NCBI GenBank assembly: GCA_021787495.1
Contig: JAJYLX010000002.1
Span: forward strand, 114,458-178,457
Source: Microcaldota archaeon
GTDB lineage: Archaea; Micrarchaeota; Micrarchaeia; Micrarchaeales; Micrarchaeaceae
Reading direction: 5' to 3'
DNA: 64,000 nucleotides
The position numbers and the translations under genes are program-made. Position 1 is the first letter of the stretch; every line of letters begins with the position of its first letter. A model generated the notes under the pieces. The model did no database searches, had not been told where the DNA came from, and saw nothing but the letters and a program-made list of their open reading frames with translations. Below, piece after piece: positions 17,350 through 25,128 of the stretch.

Positions 17350-18153
17350 ATGTTCTCGCTGATGCCTGAGCTGATAGTGTTCGGGGCGTCCAACTCATTC
17401 GGCAGCCCCTACTCCACGGTCGCTGTGGTGATAGCGCTCCTGGCCGCGGTGCTGGTGGCGGCGCTCAACTGGGTCGACTACATGATCGTGCCGGCGGTCT
17501 TCCGCAGTCTCGGCCTGAGGTTCAAGCTGGCCAAGGACTACAGCATAAACATGCCGCAGGACGCGATAATAAAGAACGTCAACGGCCTTTACTACGCCGT
17601 CGGGTTCCTTACCGCCAACATCTTCGGGTACGTGTTCAAGGCGGAGGCCATGGAAGAGGACATAGACGAGAAGATCGCGGACGCGACCGAGACCTGGGAA
17701 CGCTCGCTGATAGGGATAGACTTCCCGTTCAAGTTCCACGTCCTGTCCGCGAACAGGGACGTGCAGAAGGCCCGCGACCTGCTCGAGGGGAAGCGCTCGT
17801 ACGTCGAGTTCCAGATGAACAGGATGATACAGAACCAGAAGAGCTCTGACTCGGAGCTCGGGGAGATGAGGCGCAAGCTCAACATGCTGCAGGCCCAGAT
17901 GGACCGCATATCGGAGGGGGAGAAGCCCATCTCGACGGTCATGTACGTAGAGACCGTGGCGGTCGGCGTCACGGAGAAGGCCGCGACGGACGGCCTGACG
18001 GGCCAGATTGAGCGCCTGCAGGTCGCGCTCAGCTCTCTCGACGTGCAGCTCGCAAGGGTGGTCGGCAGGGAGCTCAACACCGTCTTCGAGTTCAACTTCA
18101 TGCTTCCGGACACGTACTCGGCCGCATCTTCATACTTCGACAACCAGGGATGA
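17350..18153 (+). CDS. Membrane-anchored VirB4 N-domain-like protein 2
   Basis: 267 residues from ATG 17350. Two N-terminal hydrophobic stretches (about 21-40 and 82-95) frame a basic segment, then a soluble domain with a long coiled coil (about residues 150-195) and the strand FPFKFHVLSANRDVQK, matching the VirB4 N-domain pattern of its neighbour. The perfect Shine-Dalgarno GGAGGTGAT at 17311-17319 is 31 bases from this ATG, far too distant. The open frame extends upstream to ATA 17320 and ACG 17323, so a non-canonical start just after that site is possible. The ATPase gene starts inside its stop (ATGA). Confidence 0.6.
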   Translation: MFSLMPELIVFGASNSFGSPYSTVAVVIALLAAVLVAALNWVDYMIVPAVFRSLGLRFKLAKDYSINMPQDAIIKNVNGLYYAVGFLTANIFGYVFKAEAMEEDIDEKIADATETWERSLIGIDFPFKFHVLSANRDVQKARDLLEGKRSYVEFQMNRMIQNQKSSDSELGEMRRKLNMLQAQMDRISEGEKPISTVMYVETVAVGVTEKAATDGLTGQIERLQVALSSLDVQLARVVGRELNTVFEFNFMLPDTYSAASSYFDNQG

Positions 18154-19661
18154 GAATGACACTGCTGAAATTCCAGAACATAATGAGCAACGACATATCG
18201 AAGAGGTCGTTCCTCTCAAGGCCGCCCGAGCCCCCGCCGAACGTGCTCGTGGGCGACCCGCTCAAGTCGATATACGTCGGGGTGACGAAGATCCTCAGGG
18301 TGCCATTCACCTGGTCGTTCGACAACCTAACCAACCCCCACATAGCGGTGGTGGGCATAACAGGAGCAGGCAAGAGCTACTTCGTCAAGACCTTCCTTGT
18401 GAGGGCGAGCTACGTATGGGACACGAACGCCGTCATAATAGACTGGGCCGGGGAGTACAAGGCATGGGTGAAGCAGAGCGGCGGCACCGTGCTCTCGCTC
18501 GCGAAGGGCGGCTACATGAACCTCATGGACCTGTCCGGCATGAAGCCGCTCGACAGGGTCAAGCAGATAATGAACTCGTTCGACATACTGACCGACATAT
18601 CGTCGTTCCCGGAGCAGAAGCGGCTCACCGAGGAGGCGCTCGAGCAGTCGTACTCCAACCTCGGCTTCAAGATATCCGAGTCGGCGCCGGAGGGGAAGGA
18701 GCCCCCCACGCTGAAGAACGTCATAGCCCTGCTGGAGGAGAAGCTCCAGGACGGCACGTATGAGTACCCAGCTGAGCTGGAGAACACCATATATAGGCTC
18801 AGGCAGTTCGCGCGCGAGGGCGAGGATTACTTCGCCAGGAAGAGCACGATCGACCTCGGCAAGCTGGCGCAGTCCGGCCTCGTCGACCTCGACCTGTCGG
18901 GCCTGCCCGACGAGAGGTTCAGGGCGCTGGCGGCGCTCTTCGTACTCCAGACCCTCAAGGAGAGGATGAGGTTCGAGGGATGGAGCGAGTCCAAGGGGCT
19001 GAAGACCCTCGTCGTGCTCGACGAGGCGTGGAAGGTCGCGAGCGACGAGAAGAGCGATGCGATAACGATAATAAGGGAGGGCAGGAAGTACCAGTTCGGG
19101 CTGATCGTCGCATCGCAGAACCCGACGGACATAAACGAGGCAATCTTCTCGAACGTCGGGACGACGTTCATACTGAAGATAAAGTTCGAGAAGTTCATAA
19201 ACTACATACAGGGGTCCCTCAACTTCTCGGACTTCATACGCTCCGAGATAACGAAGTTCGGCGTCGGCCAGGCCGCGGTCGACATGTCATTCCAGACGTC
19301 GATCAGGTTCCCCAGCACGTTCGTGCTCGAGAGGATACAGGGCGAGGAGCCGATGTACGTCTACATGATCGACCTTTCAGACGTGCTGACGAACACCGAG
19401 CTGTCCATGCCGTCGATGCAGCGCGACTTCGAGTTCGAGAAGGACGAGCTGCGCAACCGCCTGATAGAGTACAACATAAACGCCGAGGACATAAACGGGC
19501 TGTTCTCCAAGCTGGACGCGCAGGGCAGGGCGATAAAGATAACCGAGCTGCTCTCGATGTTCAAGTCGTTCGGGGTCAACGAGAGGACGATAGTCAACTT
19601 CCTGAAGAACCTCGGGCTGGAGGACGTGATAATAACGAGGATAATATCCAGGGTGCTGTGA
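18150..19661 (+). CDS. VirB4/HerA-type secretion or transfer ATPase
   Basis: 503-residue RecA-fold ATPase. Walker A is GITGAGKS at 69-76, Walker B is TLVVLDEAWK near 286-295, followed by a sensor-like LIVASQNPTD. The DEAWK signature and the order of motifs are those of the VirB4/TraC/HerA-FtsK branch, including archaeal CedB. The last 70 residues form a separate helical module (INAEDINGLF to FLKNLGLEDVIITRI) that is found alone in the next gene. It lacks the usual VirB4 N-domain, which sits in the two preceding genes. The probable role is powering pilus assembly and substrate passage at the inner membrane. Confidence 0.85.
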   Translation: MRMTLLKFQNIMSNDISKRSFLSRPPEPPPNVLVGDPLKSIYVGVTKILRVPFTWSFDNLTNPHIAVVGITGAGKSYFVKTFLVRASYVWDTNAVIIDWAGEYKAWVKQSGGTVLSLAKGGYMNLMDLSGMKPLDRVKQIMNSFDILTDISSFPEQKRLTEEALEQSYSNLGFKISESAPEGKEPPTLKNVIALLEEKLQDGTYEYPAELENTIYRLRQFAREGEDYFARKSTIDLGKLAQSGLVDLDLSGLPDERFRALAALFVLQTLKERMRFEGWSESKGLKTLVVLDEAWKVASDEKSDAITIIREGRKYQFGLIVASQNPTDINEAIFSNVGTTFILKIKFEKFINYIQGSLNFSDFIRSEITKFGVGQAAVDMSFQTSIRFPSTFVLERIQGEEPMYVYMIDLSDVLTNTELSMPSMQRDFEFEKDELRNRLIEYNINAEDINGLFSKLDAQGRAIKITELLSMFKSFGVNERTIVNFLKNLGLEDVIITRIISRVL

Positions 19662-19969
19662 TGGGAGAAGGGAAGACGTTCACGCTGCTGAGGGTCGAGA
19701 TGCGCAGGGTGCTCATAGCGTCAGGCCTGGGGGAGCGCGACATAAGCTCCATACTCGCGCAGATGGAGAAGGCGCACAGGCACATGAACATAATAGCGTT
19801 CGCCTCGCTCCTCGAGAAGGCGGGGCTCGGCAAGGAGAAGATAAGCAACGTCTTCAGGAGGTTCGGGATGGACGACATAGCAATACACAAGGTCATAGAC
19901 ATGATAGACAGCTACAAGATAAACGCCGAGACCGGCAGGCTGTACGAGGTAAGGCTTGACACGGGATGA
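19661..19969 (+). CDS. Standalone copy of the VirB4 C-terminal helical module
   Basis: 102 residues starting at ATG 19661, in a TGATG overlap with the ATPase stop. Its body (LIASGLGERDISSILAQMEK, LLEKAGLGKEKISNVFRR, FGMDDIAIHKVIDMI) aligns with the ATPase end (LIEYNINAEDINGLFSKLD, MFKSFGVNERTIVNFLKN, LGLEDVIITRI). The repeated L-x-x-x-G-[LV]-x-x-x-x-I pattern suggests a small helical bundle. It may bind the ATPase hexamer or DNA, which is inference. No known family is recognised. Confidence 0.72.
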   Translation: MGEGKTFTLLRVEMRRVLIASGLGERDISSILAQMEKAHRHMNIIAFASLLEKAGLGKEKISNVFRRFGMDDIAIHKVIDMIDSYKINAETGRLYEVRLDTG

Positions 19970-19973
19970 TCTG

Positions 19974-20426
19974 ATGCAAACGGAAAAGAGGGATGGCATG
20001 AGGGCCGGCCGGCAGGCGAAGAGGGAGCCACGCTGCATATACTGCGGCTCCGCGAAGGATGGCCTCGCGGTGCGCGAGGACGCGGTCATAGCCTCGATAC
20101 GCTGGTTCAACCGGCGCATACTCGGGCGCTACAGGAACTACAGGCTCGTGGTCTGCAAGGACTGCTACCTGAACTACAGGAAGGCCAGGAAGAAGTACGT
20201 GCGCAAGCAGGCGTCTTACCTGGTGGTGGGGCTCCTGTTCGCAGGGCTGCTGGTCGCGGTCTCGCCCGGGAACCTGTTCGCCTATCTCTTCGGCTTCGCC
20301 ATAATAGCGTTCATGTACCTGCTCTCGCTGGTCAGTTATCTTCCGGCGCTGGAGGCCGAGCCGCAGCCGCAATCGGGGGCGCGGCAGGGCGCGCGGGACG
20401 GTGGGAATAGAGCTAAAAATGTGTAA
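19974..20426 (+). CDS. Zinc-ribbon protein with two C-terminal membrane helices
   Basis: 150 residues. An N-terminal CIYCGSAKDG and a later CKDCYLNYRK give a C-x2-C ... C-x2-C zinc site, with a basic segment between. Two helices follow (about 80-97 and 103-122: SYLVVGLLFAGLLVAV and YLFGFAIIAFMYLL), then a Pro/Gln/Arg-rich tail. ATG 19974 is chosen over an upstream TTG at 19956. It sits between transfer genes in the same direction, 4 bases after the previous stop. Probably a membrane-bound accessory or DNA/protein adaptor of the machine. Confidence 0.72.
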   Translation: MQTEKRDGMRAGRQAKREPRCIYCGSAKDGLAVREDAVIASIRWFNRRILGRYRNYRLVVCKDCYLNYRKARKKYVRKQASYLVVGLLFAGLLVAVSPGNLFAYLFGFAIIAFMYLLSLVSYLPALEAEPQPQSGARQGARDGGNRAKNV

Positions 20427-20447
20427 AGGCAAACAGGAATGGTCTAG

Positions 20448-21179
20448 ATGGCAGAGGAAGCAGCCGGGATAATAGAGCCGCAGGTCAACACCGTCATATT
20501 CGACGGCAAGCTGACGGGCCCGTTCGGCGACATAGAGGCGGCCCTGTCCAGCAACCAGCTGCTCGGCGTGTCGTCTTCCGAGGACAAACTCATAGCCTTC
20601 GAGATAGAGACGCGCGACATGCAGAAGCGCCCGCTCCTGTTCTTCATAATCACGTTCAGGAAGGACTCCGTCGAGCTGGAGTACTCGGTGCCGAAGGACA
20701 CGAGCGAGAAGCTCAGGAAGCTCTCGGTGCTGCGCAACCTCATGGGCGTGCTCTCCCTCGCCGCAAGGTCTTACTCGGTGGACGCTAAGAGCATGTTCGA
20801 ATACATCAATGCGGCGATAGACGACGTTATCGTGTCCATGTCGCAGGGCTACAGCACTCTGTTCAACAGCTACGACTCGCTCCTTGCCGAGCACAGGGAG
20901 CTCCGCAGGCTCAACCTGGAGCTGACGAGCTCCAACAAGGCCCTCACGGCGGACGCCACGAGGCTCAGCAGGGAGAACGAGGAGCTGGCCGCTAAAATCA
21001 AGACGCTCGAGAATTACTCCGACGAATCGCTCATGGTCATGGTCCAGGAGTGGATCGAGTCGCATGGCGACACGATCGACATACCGGAGTTCGCGAAGGC
21101 GTACAAGATAACGCAGCCGCGGGTGGAGCAGATATTGAACAGGATGGTTGCGGCAGGGTTCATAGAGCTGAAGGGTTGA
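20448..21179 (+). CDS. Coiled-coil/winged-helix accessory protein of the transfer locus
   Basis: 243 residues. The first about 115 form an alpha/beta domain (VIFDGKLTGPFGDIEAALSS, LLGVSSSEDKLIAFEIETRD). A helical segment and a coiled coil (about 146-190, RLNLELTSSNKALTADATRL) follow, and the C-terminus is a winged helix (ITQPRVEQILNRMVAAGFIE). The first domain resembles that of the 218-residue protein at 34410-35066 in the second locus, so this is a conserved part of the machine. The winged helix suggests DNA binding, perhaps recruiting substrate or regulating the locus. Confidence 0.7.
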   Translation: MAEEAAGIIEPQVNTVIFDGKLTGPFGDIEAALSSNQLLGVSSSEDKLIAFEIETRDMQKRPLLFFIITFRKDSVELEYSVPKDTSEKLRKLSVLRNLMGVLSLAARSYSVDAKSMFEYINAAIDDVIVSMSQGYSTLFNSYDSLLAEHRELRRLNLELTSSNKALTADATRLSRENEELAAKIKTLENYSDESLMVMVQEWIESHGDTIDIPEFAKAYKITQPRVEQILNRMVAAGFIELKG

Positions 21180-21180
21180 G

Positions 21181-21324
21181 ATGATCTACAACATCAGGGT
21201 CAGGAAGAGGGTCAAATACATGCGCATCTACGCGATAAAGAAGAGGCTGGGCTCCAAGGAGAACATAGCCACAAGGCTGTTCATGAGGCTGCTGGAGAAG
21301 AAGACTGGCGCAGGCGAGGTGTGA
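21181..21324 (+). CDS. Small basic protein (47 residues)
   Basis: ATG 21181 follows the previous stop by one base and the frame ends at TGA 21322-21324, overlapping the next gene. The product, MIYNIRVRKRVKYMRIYAIK at its start, is rich in Lys and Arg and predicted helical. Position inside a chain of overlapping genes makes it likely real. No family is recognised. Confidence 0.6.
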   Translation: MIYNIRVRKRVKYMRIYAIKKRLGSKENIATRLFMRLLEKKTGAGEV

Positions 21325-21326
21325 GC

Positions 21327-23726
21327 ATGCGTGTGAGCTCGCCGCACCACAAGAGGAAACTGGTGATAATAGCGGTCGCCGCGGCCCTCGTCGTGGGCTT
21401 CGGCTTCTGGTACGCGCTCTCCGGCCTCCAGTCGATACTCTCCGGCTACACGGCGCCGGTCTATCCCGGGGTCCCGTCAATCGCCGCCCAGGCCGTCTCG
21501 TCCAGGCTGCTGTTCTACAACTCCGGAGAGACGCTGGTGCCGTACATGCTGGTGCACTACGATGCGGTGAACGTCTCGTACGTGACGGTCAACGCCTCCA
21601 TGTACACCGTCCCGCCGCCCGGCGCGGTCTACGTCCTGAACGTCTCAGGGGGGCTGTGCACGCACTGCGTTAACGTGACGAGCATGGAATCCTACCTGCC
21701 CGGATACCTCTCGCAGTTCGGGATGGGCGCCAACGTCACGAAGGTCAACATAACATCGGTCTCGCGCATCCCCGCTTACTCCGTGCTGATACTTCCAACG
21801 GGCAAGCTGCCATGGCAGCTGCTCAGCAGCGTCAACGGCACGGTGCCGCTCGACTCGCTCCTGCGGAGGGGCACCAGCATCATCTACGTGGGGATGAACT
21901 TCTCGCAGGTCTGCACTCAGGGCACGTGCACGCTGCTGACCTCGCCGCCGACCGCGGAGCCATACTTGTCGTCGTTCCCCGCCGCGTACAACGGCATCGG
22001 CGCCGGCATGAGCACGTTCAATTTCGCCCAACCGACGTTCAGCTTCTCAGGCGGGGCGGAATTCGGCCCGCTGACGTACGTGAGCGCGTACAACGGCAGC
22101 ATCATCGCGTTCTCCAATTATCCTGACTCGTGGCCGGCAAGGCAGGAGGCGTTCGACATCGCCAAGGCGATATCAGAGGAGTTCTGGGTCCCCAGCTACG
22201 CGCACGGCAGCACCGTAGTGCGCGTTGACGGTACGTCAAGCGGCACGGTCGGCGTCGTAATGAACGCCACGTCGCTCTTCGTGAACCAGAGCCTCGCCAC
22301 GTCGAGCTACCTCGCCGGCGAGCTCGCCTCGTCGCACATACGCGTCACGCTGTACGACAACGCGAGCTACGGGGTCGGGAGCCGCAGCGCATATGCGTAC
22401 GTCCAGTACTCGGGCACATACCCGCTCGGGGGCTCGATCTCCATCCCTGCGCAGGTCATACCGGGCCAGAACGTCGCGGTGGAGCCGACGCTCTTCTACA
22501 CCACGCTCACAAAGGGGTCGTCCCTCAACCTGATGATCAGCAACGCGTCGGACTTCCACACGCTATACTACAACGGTCTGCCCACGTTCGAGTTGCCGCC
22601 AGGCCAGCAGTTTTCCTACACCGACCGCTTCGACCTGCCGCCCGGGAGGTACATAGTATCGCTCCGCAACATCACAGGGTACACGTACGCGTCCGCCCTA
22701 TTCTACGTGCCTCCGCTCAACATAACCGCGATAAGCGCAAACTTCAGGAGCAACAACTACACGTTCCTGATGCAGATGGCCAACACGACGCTCTCGGGCC
22801 TGCCATACACTGTGACGTTCGACAACTGCGCCCAGTGCCCGCCGTATTACGGGGTACTGGCGCCGAACGGGACCGCGGACTATACGCCGCTGGGCACGCG
22901 CACCAGCGAGATCATCGGGAAGCTGAACTTTACGTTCAGCATGCTCGGCACAAACTTCACTTACACCCTGCGCAATTCGCCGAGCACGATAGTCATAACG
23001 GGCCCGGAGGTCGAGCTGGCGGTCGTTATCGTGATAATGCTGGTCCTCGTGATAGCGGTCAAGGCGCCCAACAGGGACGAGTTCTTCATTGATGTGCCCG
23101 TGCTGCCGAAGCCCGAGACGATAGAGGTCAAGCTCAGGCCAGCCGAGGTACTGTCGACGTTCGACAAGCTGAACATGTATTATCACTGGCAGTACATGCC
23201 ACTCTCGATAGAGGAGGTCAAGAACGCAATAAGGATGAACATCCGGGTCGGCAACATGCCGGTTGCGATAACGTACAACAACGCCGAGTCGGTGCTGAAC
23301 GAGCTGCACATGAGCGGCGACGTGGTCTCGTGCGACAACCTATACGCGCCAAAGGCGTGGGTGGCGGCGAGCGGCCATGACATCGAGTACCTAGCCACGT
23401 TCAAGAAGCTCAGGGTGTGGTTCGTCACGCACGCGTACATGTTCACCGAAGTCAACGCGAGCGACTCCGCCGACATAGTCGTCACGGTGAAGGGCGAACG
23501 CGCCCTCGTGATAATATTCTCCGGCAGCAGCAAGTTCAAGTCCGTGCCGCTGGTTCCCAACGTGCAGACCTACCTCGCTTTCATAAACTCGGAGAAGATG
23601 CTGGAGTTCAAGGACGCGCTCGACAGCGCGGTCGGGGACGACGCCGAGCTGCTCAAGATGTACATAGCGGGAGGCCGCATAAGGCTGATGGACGCCGACA
23701 ACCCGGTTTCTGCCTTCTCGTCATGA
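21327..23726 (+). CDS. Large surface protein with two membrane anchors
   Basis: 799 residues from ATG 21327 (GTG 21321 is an alternative). A helix near residues 11-32 is followed by about 530 residues that should be extracellular: rich in Ser, Thr, Tyr, with many N-x-S/T sequons (NVSY, NASM, NVSG, NVTS) and paired Cys (CTHC, CAQCPP). A second helix near 559-577 (VELAVVIVIMLVLVIAV) leads to about 220 cytoplasmic residues of alpha/beta type. The GYTYASALFYVP and YTVTFDNC parts look like Ig-like strands. It ends the locus and overlaps the 47-residue gene, so it may be a receptor or mating-contact protein; no family is recognised. Confidence 0.72.
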   Translation: MRVSSPHHKRKLVIIAVAAALVVGFGFWYALSGLQSILSGYTAPVYPGVPSIAAQAVSSRLLFYNSGETLVPYMLVHYDAVNVSYVTVNASMYTVPPPGAVYVLNVSGGLCTHCVNVTSMESYLPGYLSQFGMGANVTKVNITSVSRIPAYSVLILPTGKLPWQLLSSVNGTVPLDSLLRRGTSIIYVGMNFSQVCTQGTCTLLTSPPTAEPYLSSFPAAYNGIGAGMSTFNFAQPTFSFSGGAEFGPLTYVSAYNGSIIAFSNYPDSWPARQEAFDIAKAISEEFWVPSYAHGSTVVRVDGTSSGTVGVVMNATSLFVNQSLATSSYLAGELASSHIRVTLYDNASYGVGSRSAYAYVQYSGTYPLGGSISIPAQVIPGQNVAVEPTLFYTTLTKGSSLNLMISNASDFHTLYYNGLPTFELPPGQQFSYTDRFDLPPGRYIVSLRNITGYTYASALFYVPPLNITAISANFRSNNYTFLMQMANTTLSGLPYTVTFDNCAQCPPYYGVLAPNGTADYTPLGTRTSEIIGKLNFTFSMLGTNFTYTLRNSPSTIVITGPEVELAVVIVIMLVLVIAVKAPNRDEFFIDVPVLPKPETIEVKLRPAEVLSTFDKLNMYYHWQYMPLSIEEVKNAIRMNIRVGNMPVAITYNNAESVLNELHMSGDVVSCDNLYAPKAWVAASGHDIEYLATFKKLRVWFVTHAYMFTEVNASDSADIVVTVKGERALVIIFSGSSKFKSVPLVPNVQTYLAFINSEKMLEFKDALDSAVGDDAELLKMYIAGGRIRLMDADNPVSAFSS

Positions 23727-23729
23727 CTC

Positions 23730-24044
23730 TTATTGGAGGATAGCTAGGAGATCTTCAGGAGTCATGACCGGGATTCGCGTATAAGACTCGAAGCCCCTTC
23801 CATTCCTCGTTATTATTGCCTTTGTCCTGGTTTTTTACTGCGGAGTTCAGCTGTATTGCATCCTCAAAAATCATCGTTTTCAGATTTGAATGATGCTCGC
23901 ACTATCTCCTCTGTGAGGGGCACAACCGCGAACCTCCCTGATTATACTCTTTACCTTAGCTCTTGCCTCGCTCGTCTGATCCCCAAGAAACCACAGGATA
24001 GGTATCATCAAAGCCGAAATGCTGCAGGTCTCATTTTCGGTGCT
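23730..24044 (-). pseudogene. PIN-domain toxin remnant, N-terminally deleted and frameshifted
   Basis: Reading the minus strand in three frames restores a PIN C-terminal half: SISALMIPILWFLG, then VVPLTEEIVRASFKSENDDF, EDAIQLNSAVKNQ, and AIITRNGRGF with PVMTPEDLLAIL and a TAA at 23730-23732. The E-D-A-I-Q and I-I-T-R-N-x-x-x-F blocks are the conserved acidic core of PIN ribonucleases. Each join needs one base removed, one of them in a run of five T. The first about 40 residues, with the first catalytic Asp, are missing; TnpB sequence replaces them at about 24044. Dead gene. Confidence 0.72.
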
Positions 24045-24637
24045 AACCCGGTCAATAACCTTCATACTGTTGTCCTGCGTCAGGTAGAACTCGATCCCGA
24101 GGTCTATCCCGATGACCCCGTTCCCTGCTGTGGGGTCTGTCCTGCTGCCGTCGGTCTGTAATATGATGTACCATCTGCCAGCTGATCCCTTGACTATGAC
24201 CTGCCTTATCTTTCCAGCAATCTCCCGGTGAGTCTTGACCCTGATCTCCCCAATCTTGGAGAGATGGATGGTGGTGCGCTTTTCACTCTTCCTCTCGAAC
24301 GAGGACCCCGACTGGTTGTAGGTTATCGTCCTGAACCTGTCCTTGCCATTGAACCTGGGTTTCCCTACTTTCCTTCCATTCCTCCCCAGCCTCGACAGTG
24401 CCGTCAGGTTTGAGAGGAACCTATACAACTCGTACTGCAGCGTCTTCGAGTAGACGCTGCGGAGTTCAGGATATGCTCCTCCAGCTCCACTATCTTGCGC
24501 TGCATCGCGCCCCTCCCCGCCCTGTCCTGCTGCTGAAACCACTCCAGCAGCGCGTTGTAGGTGAACCTGCAGAGGTCGAACGTGGTTTCGAGGGTTGCCT
24601 TCTGCTCCTTGTTCGGGTAGGGTCTGTTCCATCCCCG
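24045..24637 (-). pseudogene. tnpB: IS200/IS605-type TnpB fragment
   Basis: The 5' part reads RPYPNKEQKATLETTF and YNALLEWFQQQDRAG in one frame, the TnpB N-terminus without its start. After a frameshift near 24450-24470 it continues with LSNLTALSRLGRNGRKVGKP, RFRTITYNQSG, and the RuvC-I segment VIGIDLGIEFYL with the first catalytic Asp. It then stops at KVIDRV, where PIN sequence begins. The second and third catalytic acidic residues and the zinc finger are gone. No TnpA and no intact ends are seen nearby. Confidence 0.82.
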
Positions 24638-24684
24638 GCCTGAAGACCTGTCGGATTTTCCAGACCCTTCAGACTACCCGTAGG

Positions 24685-25128
24685 TTAAAACTTTCCTCCC
24701 ATCCTCTTTTTTCCTTCGAGCAACTCCAGGCACTCATCTATGAGAAAACCGCCATGGAGTTCAATGCCGCCTCCGCTCCTGCCGTTAAGCTCCTCTGCGG
24801 ATATATCGATCTCAGGGATTCCTTGGCCGATTGAGTCCCTTATCCTTGCGCCGTAGAAGATCCTCTTTATCCCGGTGGCCCACGCCATGTAAAAGCACAT
24901 GATGCATGGCTCGCACGTCGAATATAGGGTGCATCCCTCCAGATCCCTGCCCGCCTGCAATATTGCCTCTGTTTCTGCATGGTACCTGGCGTCGTTCTTG
25001 GGCCTTCTTCCCGCCCTCCCGATCACTCTCCCATCCCTGACGACAACGGCCCCGAACCTGTGGCCGCTTGCCATTGCATCCCTAATCGCCTCGCGCATGA
25101 AGCCATCGTCATCCATTGTCTTTCCCAT
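24685..25128 (-). CDS. Cytidine/guanine deaminase-family zinc enzyme
   Basis: A CMP/dCMP-deaminase superfamily protein of about 147 residues. The zinc site is complete: HAETEAI (His and catalytic Glu) and TCEPCIMC (two Cys). The gap between them and the MAWATGIKRIFYGA strand resemble guanine deaminase and nucleoside deaminases more than tRNA-specific TadA. It catalyses hydrolytic deamination of a base or nucleoside; the substrate is not clear. The start overlaps the end of the topoisomerase gene. ATG 25128 has a GGTGG-like site upstream; ATG 25116 and 25146 are alternatives. Confidence 0.85.
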   Translation of the reverse strand: MGKTMDDDGFMREAIRDAMASGHRFGAVVVRDGRVIGRAGRRPKNDARYHAETEAILQAGRDLEGCTLYSTCEPCIMCFYMAWATGIKRIFYGARIRDSIGQGIPEIDISAEELNGRSGGGIELHGGFLIDECLELLEGKKRMGGKF

